Shown: positions 38,942 through 47,157 of the stretch, piece by piece
Layout of the letters: each line of letters begins with the position of its first letter
Position numbering within the stretch: position 1 is the first letter of the stretch
Origin: Stratiformator vulcanicus
GTDB lineage: Bacteria > Planctomycetota > Planctomycetia > Planctomycetales > Planctomycetaceae
DNA: 64,000 nucleotides
Direction: 5' to 3'
NCBI RefSeq assembly: GCF_007744515.1
Contig: NZ_CP036268.1
Location: 248,001-312,000, forward strand
The notes under the pieces: model-generated
Told to the model about the DNA's origin: nothing
Database searches by the model: none
What the model saw: only the letters and a program-made list of their open reading frames with translations
Translations under genes and position numbers: made by a program

Positions 38942-40129
38942 ATGGCTGATTTTCAATACCAAAACCCTGATGACGCGATCGCCGCGGCGGTGTCAAGGCT
39001 CCGGCCGGTCGCCACCGAAACGATTCGCATCACCGAGGCGGGCGGTCGAGTCCTCGCCACGGATCTTATGCTCGATCGAGACAGCCCGGCGTGCGATGTC
39101 TCAGCGATGGACGGCTTCGCCGTGCGTATCGACGAGCTGACGGCCGGTTCCGTTCCGGTGTCTGCCGAAGCGGCGGCAGGTCATGCGCCGCCGACTTGCA
39201 AGGCGGGAACGGCCGTCCGCATCTTCACCGGTGCCCCGGTTCCGCCGGAATGCGACACGGTCATTAAGCGCGAAGACGTGCATGAGGCAGAAGCCGCGAT
39301 CACGCTGAAAGACGGCATCGCTCCGCCGCGTATCGGCAGCCACATCCGCCGCCGCGGTGAAAACGGATTGTCCGGCCACTCTTTTCTGCAAGCCGGATCG
39401 GTTCTCACACCCGCAGCTCTCGCCGGGGCCGCAACGTGCGGGGCGGCCGAGTTTTCGGTTTACCGCCGAGTGCGGGTCGCGATCGTCACGACGGGCGATG
39501 AGTTGTGCCGAATCGACCAGCAACCGGAGTCCTGGCAGATCCGCGATTCCAATGGCTTCGCGCTGCGGGGACTGTTTCAAAGCCGCCCCTATCTCGATGT
39601 CGCAACGCCAATTCACGCCCCCGATAAGCTGACAGAGCTGACCGACCTCTTAAAGCGACTCTCGTCGGAGTTTGACGCAATTTTTTTGACCGGCGGCGTC
39701 TCCGTCGGTGATCGAGATTTCGTACCCAAAGCGGTGAAAAACGCCGGCGGCGAAATCATTTTTCATAAGTTACCGATTCGCCCCGGCAAGCCGCTGTTAA
39801 CTGCGGTTCAAGACGGCACGTTGATCGCGGGGCTCCCCGGTAATCCGGTCTCGGTCCTCTACACGGGCCGGAGGTTCGGCGTCGCGTACCTCCAGCATTT
39901 GGCAGGTTTTAACAAGCCGGAGCCAGTCTTAACGACGAGTCTATTAAACGCGGATGAAAAATCGCTGCATCTGCACTGGGGTCGGCTCGTGCAATTGGAA
40001 CCGCAAGGAGCCAGACTGCTGGAGAGCCGAGGCTCCGGCGATGTCATCAACGCCAGTCAGTCCGATGGATTTATAGAAATCCCCGCCGGACAAAGCGGTC
40101 GCGGCCCGTGGAAATACTTCTCTTGGTAG
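38942..40129 (+). CDS. moeA: Molybdopterin molybdenumtransferase
   Basis: This 395-residue protein inserts molybdate into adenylylated molybdopterin. It starts at 'MADFQYQNPDDAIAAAVS' (ATG 38942). Landmarks are 'DSPACDVSAMDGFAVR', 'TAVRIFTGAPVPPECDTVI', 'RIGSHIRRRGEN', 'IVTTGDELC', 'IFLTGGVSVGDRDFVPKAV', 'PIRPGKPLLTA' and 'LIAGLPGNPVSVL'. It is divergent from the moa/mob operon with a 227-base spacer that should hold both promoters. Confidence 0.95.
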   Translation: MADFQYQNPDDAIAAAVSRLRPVATETIRITEAGGRVLATDLMLDRDSPACDVSAMDGFAVRIDELTAGSVPVSAEAAAGHAPPTCKAGTAVRIFTGAPVPPECDTVIKREDVHEAEAAITLKDGIAPPRIGSHIRRRGENGLSGHSFLQAGSVLTPAALAGAATCGAAEFSVYRRVRVAIVTTGDELCRIDQQPESWQIRDSNGFALRGLFQSRPYLDVATPIHAPDKLTELTDLLKRLSSEFDAIFLTGGVSVGDRDFVPKAVKNAGGEIIFHKLPIRPGKPLLTAVQDGTLIAGLPGNPVSVLYTGRRFGVAYLQHLAGFNKPEPVLTTSLLNADEKSLHLHWGRLVQLEPQGARLLESRGSGDVINASQSDGFIEIPAGQSGRGPWKYFSW

Positions 40130-40222
40130 AGAATTTTTACAACGACGGACGCCGACCCATTCTGCCAACACTGCCAAACGTTAAATCAACAATTCGCCGC
40201 GATCTTAATAACGCCGCAACCA

Positions 40223-41158
40223 TTACTCGCCGACTCGGGTCGCGTCGAGTTCGTCGGAGAGATTCGGGCTCGCAGGCTTCGGCGGAAGGTACCCCAGCGA
40301 TACGAGAAACCGATCGGCCTCGTCGAGCGTCGCATTGTACATCGTATTACCGCCCCGGTTCGCATTGAAGAAGCCGTGTACTTGCTTGGGGTAGCCTACG
40401 ACGACGCAGCGATTACCGTTGTCGTGCATCTTCTGAGCAAAAGCTCTTGCCCCTTCAAACTTTGTCAAAGGGTCGTCTATTCCGTTGACGATCAAAGTGG
40501 GCGGTTCATCTTCGCCTACATGGCGATAGGGACACAGGGCCCGCATCTGATCGGGACCGCCGAACCGATCGGAGAGCTTGGAGTGGCGTTCCAGTGAATC
40601 CAATTCCTCGCCTTCGACATTGGCGATGATCAGCGCGGGATTAAACAAGATCATCGCGTTCGACTCTGAAGACGTCACGTCCGCCGCGCGGACCTGCTCT
40701 TCGATAACGCCGAGGCACGCCGCGAGATGACCCCCGGCCGAGCCGCCCGAAGAGACGATGCGATTCGGATCAACGCCCCACTCATCGGCGTGGTCTCTGA
40801 CATAGCGAATGGCATCACGAGCGTCCTCGAGACACTTGGCGGGCTTCACGCGGTGCCGACTGTGCACGCGATACTCCGCACTGATCGCGACGATCCCCCG
40901 CTTCGCAAAGTGCTCGCAATGCGGAAAGAACTGCTTGGGGTCACCCCCGGCCCAACCACCGCCGAAGAAGAACACGATCGCCGGGCGTGCCTGCGCCTCA
41001 TCCGATTCCTCGACGGCAGGCCGATAGACATGCAGCTTGAGATCGGAGTCACTGGCATGTTTATAGACGATCTCTTCGCGCTGCGGCGCATCGTCAGCGG
41101 TCGCGGCGTGCGAAACGATCAGTAATAAGGCCGCCGCAAGTGATGCGATCGCTTTCAT
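40223..41158 (-). CDS. Exported alpha/beta-hydrolase (esterase/lipase-like)
   Basis: This is a 311-residue protein with a signal peptide (1-~21). The fold belongs to the hormone-sensitive-lipase/BD-FAE group: oxyanion segment 'IVFFFGGGWAGGDPKQF', nucleophile elbow 'VSSGGSAGGHLAACLG', acid region 'LIVNGIDDPLTKFEG' and histidine in 'YPKQVHGFFNANRGG'. Many planctomycete homologues act on polysaccharide esters; the substrate here is unknown. It is convergent with moeA. Confidence 0.87.
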   Translation of the reverse strand: MKAIASLAAALLLIVSHAATADDAPQREEIVYKHASDSDLKLHVYRPAVEESDEAQARPAIVFFFGGGWAGGDPKQFFPHCEHFAKRGIVAISAEYRVHSRHRVKPAKCLEDARDAIRYVRDHADEWGVDPNRIVSSGGSAGGHLAACLGVIEEQVRAADVTSSESNAMILFNPALIIANVEGEELDSLERHSKLSDRFGGPDQMRALCPYRHVGEDEPPTLIVNGIDDPLTKFEGARAFAQKMHDNGNRCVVVGYPKQVHGFFNANRGGNTMYNATLDEADRFLVSLGYLPPKPASPNLSDELDATRVGE

Positions 41159-41196
41159 CTTGGTTCCTTCTTCGAAATCGATGAGTCAATAAGAAG

Positions 41197-41228
41197 CCCC
41201 GCCAACCGGTTCTCGCCGGTCGACGGGG
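41197..41228 (-). terminator. Hairpin between the large membrane protein gene and the esterase gene
   Basis: CCCCG (41197-41201) pairs with CGGGG (41224-41228), enclosing an inner ACCGG/CCGGT helix. On the minus strand CTTCTTATT follows. It could end the membrane protein transcript or act as a leader structure for the esterase. Confidence 0.5.
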
Positions 41229-41257
41229 TGGAGTCAAGGTTGCGGGCGGTAGCTTCG

Positions 41258-43057
41258 TTAAGATGAACCGCTCGCATCGGACGGTTGGGTTGCGTGGCCA
41301 CGCCAGCGGGAAAACATTCTTGCCGGAATCCACTTCGCTTTGTGGCTGCTAATGATTAGAGCGCCGATGAGGGCCGCGATGCTCCAGACCAGTGCCGAGA
41401 CGGCCATCCAGCCGTAGGTCTGGGCCAGCATTCGGAAGCCGATGGCGATGCCTTCGTAAGCTCCGATTCCCAAACAAATCGCGGCCGAGCCTGCGAAGAC
41501 CGGACTCCGATGAACGCCCGCGACAATTGCCAGTAGCATCAGCAAAGCCGTCACGTAACCGACTTTGTACTCGGCGGGAATTGTTTCGACCTGCGGCGCG
41601 AACAGCACCAAGCCTGTCACGACGGGAAAAAGCCCTGCCCCGATGAGCGAGAAAGTTCGTCCCAGCCAATCCCGACAGGCAAGGCCGATCGCGATCATCA
41701 GCGGCCACAGCACGTGCAGGCAGATGGAATGCCGAAAGGCTTCGAGTTCTGTCCCGTCGAGCCACAGGTAAACCGCGCCGACCGCCACAAACGCGGAGGC
41801 CGCGAGGGACCAGGAAGACAGCCGGCGGAAGCCGTCCGCCGCGATAATCGTCGCCAGGCCGATCAGCACGTAAGCGTTCGGCTCCGCGAGTGTGTCAAAG
41901 CCGATTGTGGTCGGATGCACTACGGTCGCGACGCCCAATGCGGCGACCGCTCCGTATCCCGCCCAGCGGACGCCGCGCAGCCAGCACACGCCATAAAGCG
42001 TGATCAGCAGCATGACCGCCATCCACAGGGGCGACCCGAATGTCTCGGTCACATGCAGATAGAACGACTCGAAGACGGCCGTCTGCCCCCATGGGAGCGC
42101 GAGTACGACAAGTGCGGGAGCGGCCACCAGGGCGCCGTTGAGCAGGCGGGTATTTCGGCGAACGATCCCCGCTTCCGCGATGAGCACCATGACGGCGAAG
42201 AGCATAGGAACGAGAAAGTACGATCCCCAGATCGTCGCCAGTACGATCGACCGTCCGGTTTCATGGATGCTCCAGATCGGGCCGGTCGGGCCGAAGGTGA
42301 GCGAGAGCGCATAGCTGCGCAGGGCGGCTCCGCCGGCGAGAAAGGCGAAGATCGACCATGGAAACCACGGCCATGGCCAAGGCGTGCCGCTGGATCGCGC
42401 CGTTTCAGCGCCTCGTCGCACCGCCGGAATTAATAACAACAGGATTGCCCCGGCCGCGGTGGGAAATGCCAGCAGCAGCCATTCGACGAGTCGCGCGTCC
42501 TGCGTGTCGCCACTGGGGGCAAGTAACCAAGGGGCCGCAAAGAACAACGCCAGGAACAGGTAATATGGCAGTCGATAAGCGACAGCGAGCCGGATTCCCG
42601 AAAACAGTAACACCGCTTCAGACAATATAGCCGCAAAGACAAATCCGAGCAGCATCAGGCTCGCCCCGTCGCGGGTCGAATCCATCGCCACGAACAGGTC
42701 GTCCGCTCCGACCGATATCGCCAGGAACATTAACAGGCACAGTAGCAGGACCGAGCGGACATCGTCCCACACTTTGCCGAAGCGGATCAGCACGACGGCA
42801 ATCGCCGCCAGCACCATGGTGTAGACCGCGAGCACGCCAATGAGCATGCCGCAGTTGATATAGCCGATCTGCAACTCACCGTATGCCGCGCGCACCGCGA
42901 AGATCAGCAAGACCGCACTGATCACGTAAAATGGATTGTGCGTGTAGAGATATTCCCAAAAGGGTTTTTGCGGTTTGCGAACCGGTGTGGCGAACTTCAC
43001 CTCGCCGTCCGGGGCTTCGGGAATCTTCTCCGGCAAATTCTCAGGTGTGTTCGACAT
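41258..43057 (-). CDS. Large polytopic membrane protein of unknown function
   Basis: This is a 599-residue protein with a hydrophilic N-terminus of ~30 residues and then about 14 hydrophobic helices ('FYVISAVLLIFAVRAAYGE', 'LLCLLMFLAISVGADDLFV'). No transporter or enzyme signature is recognised. Similar polytopic proteins of unknown function are common in planctomycetes. It is a single gene on the minus strand with its promoter in the 43.06-43.31 kb gap. Confidence 0.7.
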   Translation of the reverse strand: MSNTPENLPEKIPEAPDGEVKFATPVRKPQKPFWEYLYTHNPFYVISAVLLIFAVRAAYGELQIGYINCGMLIGVLAVYTMVLAAIAVVLIRFGKVWDDVRSVLLLCLLMFLAISVGADDLFVAMDSTRDGASLMLLGFVFAAILSEAVLLFSGIRLAVAYRLPYYLFLALFFAAPWLLAPSGDTQDARLVEWLLLAFPTAAGAILLLLIPAVRRGAETARSSGTPWPWPWFPWSIFAFLAGGAALRSYALSLTFGPTGPIWSIHETGRSIVLATIWGSYFLVPMLFAVMVLIAEAGIVRRNTRLLNGALVAAPALVVLALPWGQTAVFESFYLHVTETFGSPLWMAVMLLITLYGVCWLRGVRWAGYGAVAALGVATVVHPTTIGFDTLAEPNAYVLIGLATIIAADGFRRLSSWSLAASAFVAVGAVYLWLDGTELEAFRHSICLHVLWPLMIAIGLACRDWLGRTFSLIGAGLFPVVTGLVLFAPQVETIPAEYKVGYVTALLMLLAIVAGVHRSPVFAGSAAICLGIGAYEGIAIGFRMLAQTYGWMAVSALVWSIAALIGALIISSHKAKWIPARMFSRWRGHATQPSDASGSS

Positions 43058-43309
43058 CAGTCAGCTCCGTGATAGGAAAAGAGAATAACGCATCGATATG
43101 TGTTGAATTGTCCTTTCCGAGTGCTGAAATGTCGAGATGAATTACCGCCGACATCCAAAACGCGAAGCGGGCGGCGTTGTCTAATCGTGAATCAGATCGG
43201 ACAAGTAGAAACTTCAAACTGGTGGTTGTAGACGGCACCTCGACGGCGCTCACAGTGATGGCGTGTTCGGTGGCACCTTGGTGTAGCAATCTCAAGTTCG
43301 AAAATTGGC
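43058..43309. other. Upstream region of the large membrane protein gene
   Basis: Together with the next 160 bases this makes a 410-base gene-free gap. The left part carries no hairpin or repeat that I can identify and should contain the promoter of the 41258-43057 gene. Confidence 0.4.
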
Positions 43310-43349
43310 GTTCCGGGGGCGGCGAAAGCGCCATCCCCGGCCACCCGAC
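43310..43349. repeat. Dispersed hairpin repeat, copy 1
   Basis: GTTCCGGGGGCGGCGAAAGC followed by GCCATCCCCGGCCACCCGAC. The stem CCGGGGGCGGCG / CGCCATCCCCGG has one C-A mismatch and one G-U. Copies 2 and 3 lie at 54323 and 58503. Confidence 0.88.
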
Positions 43350-43371
43350 AGGAATCCCCCGTCGTTCCCAC

Positions 43372-43422
43372 AAAAAAAACCGCCCCCTCCCGGGGCCGGT
43401 TTGCGGCTTTGGGAGAGGGCGG
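43372..43422 (-). terminator. Intrinsic terminator of the Cys-rich protein gene
   Basis: On the minus strand a 12-bp stem (CCGCCCTCTCCC / GGGAGGGGGCGG, one mismatch) is followed by eight T's (43372-43379). It lies 46 bases after the 43468-44145 stop. Confidence 0.88.
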
Positions 43423-43467
43423 CTGGTCGTTTTTGCGTCGGCTGTGACGCGTTAGTTCATCCGCAAA

Positions 43468-44145
43468 CTACGGGTTGATCTGGATGCCGACGCTGGCACC
43501 GCGACCGGCGCGGTTGTCGTAGGCTCCGCCGTCACGGGCACCACTGAAGTCCCCGGTGGGGTCTTGGCCGAATCGATCAGCATCGCCACCGCGGAAGCCC
43601 GCGGTCACGCGACCACTCTGGCGATCACCGCTCCACTGGCGATACTGGTTCCCGTCCCAGCTTCCTCCGATGTAAACGCGGCGGCCGTTGTGCATCACCG
43701 CTCCGTCCGAGGGGCGGCGTCCGCTATCGGCCATTTCGCGGCTGCGTGAGTCATCAGAGCGGACGATCGTGCGTCGCTGATATTGCTCGCCGCGAACGTA
43801 GCCCTGTGAATGACTGGACTGGTGCGACCGGCTGTTCGACGCACAGTCGGGTCCGGTGCAGTACGAACTGCCGCTTGAGTGGCTGGGCGAATGATGCGAT
43901 TCGTAGCTCGCACTTCCGCACGATGAGCATCCGCTTGACGAATGCTCGTGCGACACTGTGCCGCAGGACGAGCAGTCGCTCGACGCGTGCTTGTAGGAAC
44001 TACTGCAGGCTGTTGAGCCGCCACAATGATGGCTCGCCGTGCTGTAGCTGCTGCAGTGGCTGCCAGACTTCTTGCAGGCAAATGCATCAGCTCCGGTTCC
44101 GACCAGCAGCGCCAAGGCGGAACAAATAACAGTCATTTTCAACAT
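43468..44145 (-). CDS. Exported Cys/Ser/His-rich protein
   Basis: This is a 225-residue protein starting at the ATG at 44145, preceded by GGAGG. The signal peptide runs to about 'GADAFA' (residue 22). The mature N-terminal half is packed with cysteine, serine and histidine ('CKKSGSHCSSYSTASHHCGG', 'SSCGTVSHEHSSSGCSSCGS'), with repeated S-S-C-G units. The C-terminal half is Arg/Gly/Asp-rich ('VYIGGSWDGNQYRQWSGD') and ends 'GASVGIQINP'. The ligand density suggests metal binding or disulfide cross-linking. A His-rich cation efflux gene lies just upstream on the same strand. No family is recognised. Confidence 0.75.
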   Translation of the reverse strand: MLKMTVICSALALLVGTGADAFACKKSGSHCSSYSTASHHCGGSTACSSSYKHASSDCSSCGTVSHEHSSSGCSSCGSASYESHHSPSHSSGSSYCTGPDCASNSRSHQSSHSQGYVRGEQYQRRTIVRSDDSRSREMADSGRRPSDGAVMHNGRRVYIGGSWDGNQYRQWSGDRQSGRVTAGFRGGDADRFGQDPTGDFSGARDGGAYDNRAGRGASVGIQINP

Positions 44146-44317
44146 TAAGAGTCCTCCAGACAGGTAGGGACGGCTCGGCGGCACAACTACCCACACGGCA
44201 GTCTTGAACGCCTCAGGCCGCGAGCCGTGACCGCGATCACCGCGGCAGTCTGGAAGGATGCGCAAACCGTGCCGTTTGTGAGGAAGATTCCGCATTGCTG
44301 GGAATCAGTCGGAACGT

Positions 44318-45346
44318 TCAGTGCCCGACGATCCGCTCGGTCGACGGGCAATCGGACGAGGCCAGTTCGAATTCCAATGTCGAATGTTGAATGCGAAAGT
44401 CGTTTTCCAGAAGGGATTTAAGTCGTTGCTTGGTCACCTCGAATGTCAACAAATTCGACTCGTCGATCACCACGTGGGCCTCCAGTGCCCGGTGTTGCTC
44501 GTCTTGCTGCCAGACATGAATATGGTGGACGCCACGGACGTGCTCGACGGCCTGCATGGCTTCCACGAGATCACCCAGTTCGATGTCGGCCGGTACGCTG
44601 TCCATCAAAATGTGGATGGTCTGCCGCAACATCTCCCAGCCGTGCCACAAGATGTAGAGGCTGATCAATAGCGTGGCGAGCGGGTCGATCCAGTACCAGT
44701 CGTAAAGCAGGATCAACGTCCCCGCGATGATGACTGCGACCGACGCGAGTGCATCTGAGACGTTGTGGATGAAGGCCGCGCGGATGTTCAGGCTGTCTTT
44801 GCTCTGAGCGTAAGTCAGCAGGGCGGTCGCGACATCGACCACCAGGGCGATCCCCGCGACGATCACCACGATCCAGCCCGCAATCGGCTCTTGTGCCGCG
44901 AACCGCATCACCGCCTCGTACATCAGGTAGATGGCCACGAGCATCAACGTGACAAGATTGATCAACGCCCCGATCATCTCCGCCCGGCGATATCCGAACG
45001 TCCGCTTTGAGTCGGCGGGTCGCCGCGCGATTCTTCTTGCCACCAGCGCGATGACCAGCGAGCCGGCATCATTGAAGTTGTGCAGCGCGTCGGCGATCAG
45101 CGATAACGACCCGGCGATGAGTCCACCGATCAATTGTGCGAGCACGAGGACCAAATTGACGGCGACGGCAACGATCAACCGAAGATCGCTTTGGTCTTTC
45201 GCGTGAGCGTGGGCGTGCGAATGCCCGTGTCCGTGATCGTGGCTGTGGCTGTGATTGTGAGGCAACGATGAGGCCCGCGATCGATGAAGGAAAGCAATGA
45301 GCAGCGTCGACTTCGCGTTCTGCGACGCGGCAACGACGTAGACCAC
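44318..45346 (-). CDS. Cation diffusion facilitator (Zn/Co/Cd efflux), His-rich
   Basis: This 342-residue CDF transporter exports divalent metal ions in exchange for protons. A His cluster precedes TM1 ('HNHSHSHDHGHGHSHAHAHA'). The metal site in TM2 is 'SLIADALHNFNDAGSLVIAL' (HxxxD) and in TM5 'IRAAFIHNVSDALASVAVI' (HxxxD). The C-terminal cytoplasmic domain ends with 'VHHIHVWQQDEQHRALEAHV'. The annotated GTG start gives a ~28-residue N-terminal extension; a later start is possible. A Cys-rich secreted protein gene follows on the same strand. Confidence 0.93.
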   Translation of the reverse strand: MVYVVAASQNAKSTLLIAFLHRSRASSLPHNHSHSHDHGHGHSHAHAHAKDQSDLRLIVAVAVNLVLVLAQLIGGLIAGSLSLIADALHNFNDAGSLVIALVARRIARRPADSKRTFGYRRAEMIGALINLVTLMLVAIYLMYEAVMRFAAQEPIAGWIVVIVAGIALVVDVATALLTYAQSKDSLNIRAAFIHNVSDALASVAVIIAGTLILLYDWYWIDPLATLLISLYILWHGWEMLRQTIHILMDSVPADIELGDLVEAMQAVEHVRGVHHIHVWQQDEQHRALEAHVVIDESNLLTFEVTKQRLKSLLENDFRIQHSTLEFELASSDCPSTERIVGH

Positions 45347-45493
45347 CGCGGGCGTGCCATTGTTCCGAACTCAGCGTGGATTCCCAACCAACAACGTCGA
45401 TCTTCGGTTATGATGTCACGGCGTGCAGTGCGGGGTATCGAACGTCCCTCACATCCGACGGTCGATCGAGATGACCAGGAAAGGAAATTATCG

Positions 45494-46345
45494 ATGAAAT
45501 GGCTCGCCATCGTATTAGCGCTCGTGTGCGCGGTCCCGACGATCGCGCAGGCAGAGGAGGGGGATTTGATTCTGGTCCCTCTCAAGGATCCGACGAAATC
45601 ATCCGAACTGGCGGTTGAGATGAGTATCTCCCTGCTCGACCGAGAAGCGTGGGGGCAAATGCCCGATTCCCGCGTGAAGGTGCATCACCTGCCGAACCGC
45701 CCGCTCTCAGTACGTCATCTGCTCAATAGCATCGAGGCCATCCCCGCCGATTCGGATGATGCGGTCCTGCTGCTGTACGCCGGCCACGGCTATATCAATC
45801 AGCAGCGACAGCCTTATATCAAGCTCAATGGCGACGGCAAACCGGTTTTAATTAAAGAGATACTGCGGCGTTTAAAGAAAACCAAAGCCCGTAAGACAGT
45901 CGCCCTGTTTGAATGCTGTCAGGCGATCGGCAATGACTCTTACTGGGCCCCCGCCCCGAACTCTCCGCGTGAGCCTTCGAAGCTATTTAAGGCTCTGTTC
46001 TTTGATCAGCCCGCGGACATTCCGGTCTGCATCATCTCGTCGAGTGCCGGTGAATATGCGATCGGAGCTCATCTTGAGCCGTCATTCGATGACCCGAATC
46101 AACTGCAAGTCGTGAATGGCGGTATTTTCTCCTACGAGATGGCCGGGGCGCTCCATCGACATCGAAACGAGGCCCTGAGTTGGAAGGAGATTTTGGCAGA
46201 AGTCAAAACTAAGACCGGGCAGCACTACGCGAAACTAAAAGCTCGCCGTGACGTGGTGCTCCTGTCAGGCAATGCGATCAATGATTTAAAGCAAAAATCA
46301 CAGACGCCGCAGTTGTACGTTCCGATCGAATTAAAGCGACCTTAA
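45494..46345 (+). CDS. Exported caspase-like (peptidase C14) protein
   Basis: This is a 283-residue protein from 'MKWLAIVLALVC' (ATG 45494, preceded by AAGGAAA). The signal peptide ends near 'AQAEEG' (residue ~20). The p20-like core has the catalytic histidine in 'LLYAGHGYINQQ' (H98) and the cysteine in 'VALFECCQAIGND' (C141, or C142). The order and spacing (~43 residues) fit caspase/metacaspase folds. The predicted location is the periplasm. It is followed after 22 bases by a membrane protein gene and is likely co-transcribed. The substrate is unknown. Confidence 0.82.
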   Translation: MKWLAIVLALVCAVPTIAQAEEGDLILVPLKDPTKSSELAVEMSISLLDREAWGQMPDSRVKVHHLPNRPLSVRHLLNSIEAIPADSDDAVLLLYAGHGYINQQRQPYIKLNGDGKPVLIKEILRRLKKTKARKTVALFECCQAIGNDSYWAPAPNSPREPSKLFKALFFDQPADIPVCIISSSAGEYAIGAHLEPSFDDPNQLQVVNGGIFSYEMAGALHRHRNEALSWKEILAEVKTKTGQHYAKLKARRDVVLLSGNAINDLKQKSQTPQLYVPIELKRP

Positions 46346-46367
46346 GCGACAGCGTTGATGAAATACG

Positions 46368-47108
46368 ATGACCGTTTCTCGATTTAAGTTTGCACTGCTC
46401 GGGGCACTGACCGGGTTGATTCTCTCGCTCGTCTACATAACGGCGCCCGGGGTCAACGCCGAAACGGTGCCGTCCGCTCTGTCGCGCGAGCCGTCGATGG
46501 GAAATAGTGCCGGGCAAAATCCCGGTTCCACTGCCGTTGTGACATTCGGAGCAGGTGGTGCGGGATGGAATGCGGGCGATGACGGGTCCCGCGGATACTG
46601 GGAGCTCATTGCCACGGAACTGAAATTTGATGGCGTGGCCAAAGCGGTCAGCACGATTCAAGAATTGCCAGACCGTTATACGGACGTGTTCTTTGCCCGC
46701 TTGGTCGGGGTCATGATTTCGAAAGTCGAGCAGGGTCACGAAATCAGCATGGAAGACATTCGGTTGCTCGAGCAATTTGCGATGAATCATCTCGACTCCG
46801 GACCGGCAGCGTGCCGAGGTTGGAGCCTGCTCGCCACGCTGCGATATTATATCTCCGATTCCGAGACCGAGCCGACATCACAGCAGCTTCTCGCTCAAGC
46901 CCGGGCGGCGGTCGAAGAGGACGTCGGACATTCGGTCGCGTCAGATCGCAGCCCGTATCTGCCTTACTTATGGCCGGCGATGGCTACGGTCGGCGGGTTT
47001 ATCGCATCGCTGTTTATCGCCGGCATCGGGGAGGGCCTCGCCGGAACGATCGCCGCGGGGGTCGGCATGAAGGTCGCCAAGTCGATCGCGAAGACACCGG
47101 AAAAATAA
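46368..47108 (+). CDS. Membrane protein with glycine-zipper helix, paired with the caspase-like gene
   Basis: This is a 246-residue protein. An N-terminal signal or anchor (~8-30) precedes a Gly-rich stretch ('VVTFGAGGAGWNAGDDGSRG') and a helical middle of ~80-185. The C-terminal helix has small-residue zipper spacing ('GGFIASLFIAGIGEGLAG', 'GTIAAGVGMKVAKSIAK'). Such helices favour oligomers or channels. I recognise no family. The 22-base spacing to the caspase-like gene implies shared expression. It could be a substrate, inhibitor or anchor for that protein; this is inference. Confidence 0.65.
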   Translation: MTVSRFKFALLGALTGLILSLVYITAPGVNAETVPSALSREPSMGNSAGQNPGSTAVVTFGAGGAGWNAGDDGSRGYWELIATELKFDGVAKAVSTIQELPDRYTDVFFARLVGVMISKVEQGHEISMEDIRLLEQFAMNHLDSGPAACRGWSLLATLRYYISDSETEPTSQQLLAQARAAVEEDVGHSVASDRSPYLPYLWPAMATVGGFIASLFIAGIGEGLAGTIAAGVGMKVAKSIAKTPEK

Positions 47109-47157
47109 AACCGACGACGAGGTTTCAATCCGCGAACTGCGGTCTTCGCGGCACCGC

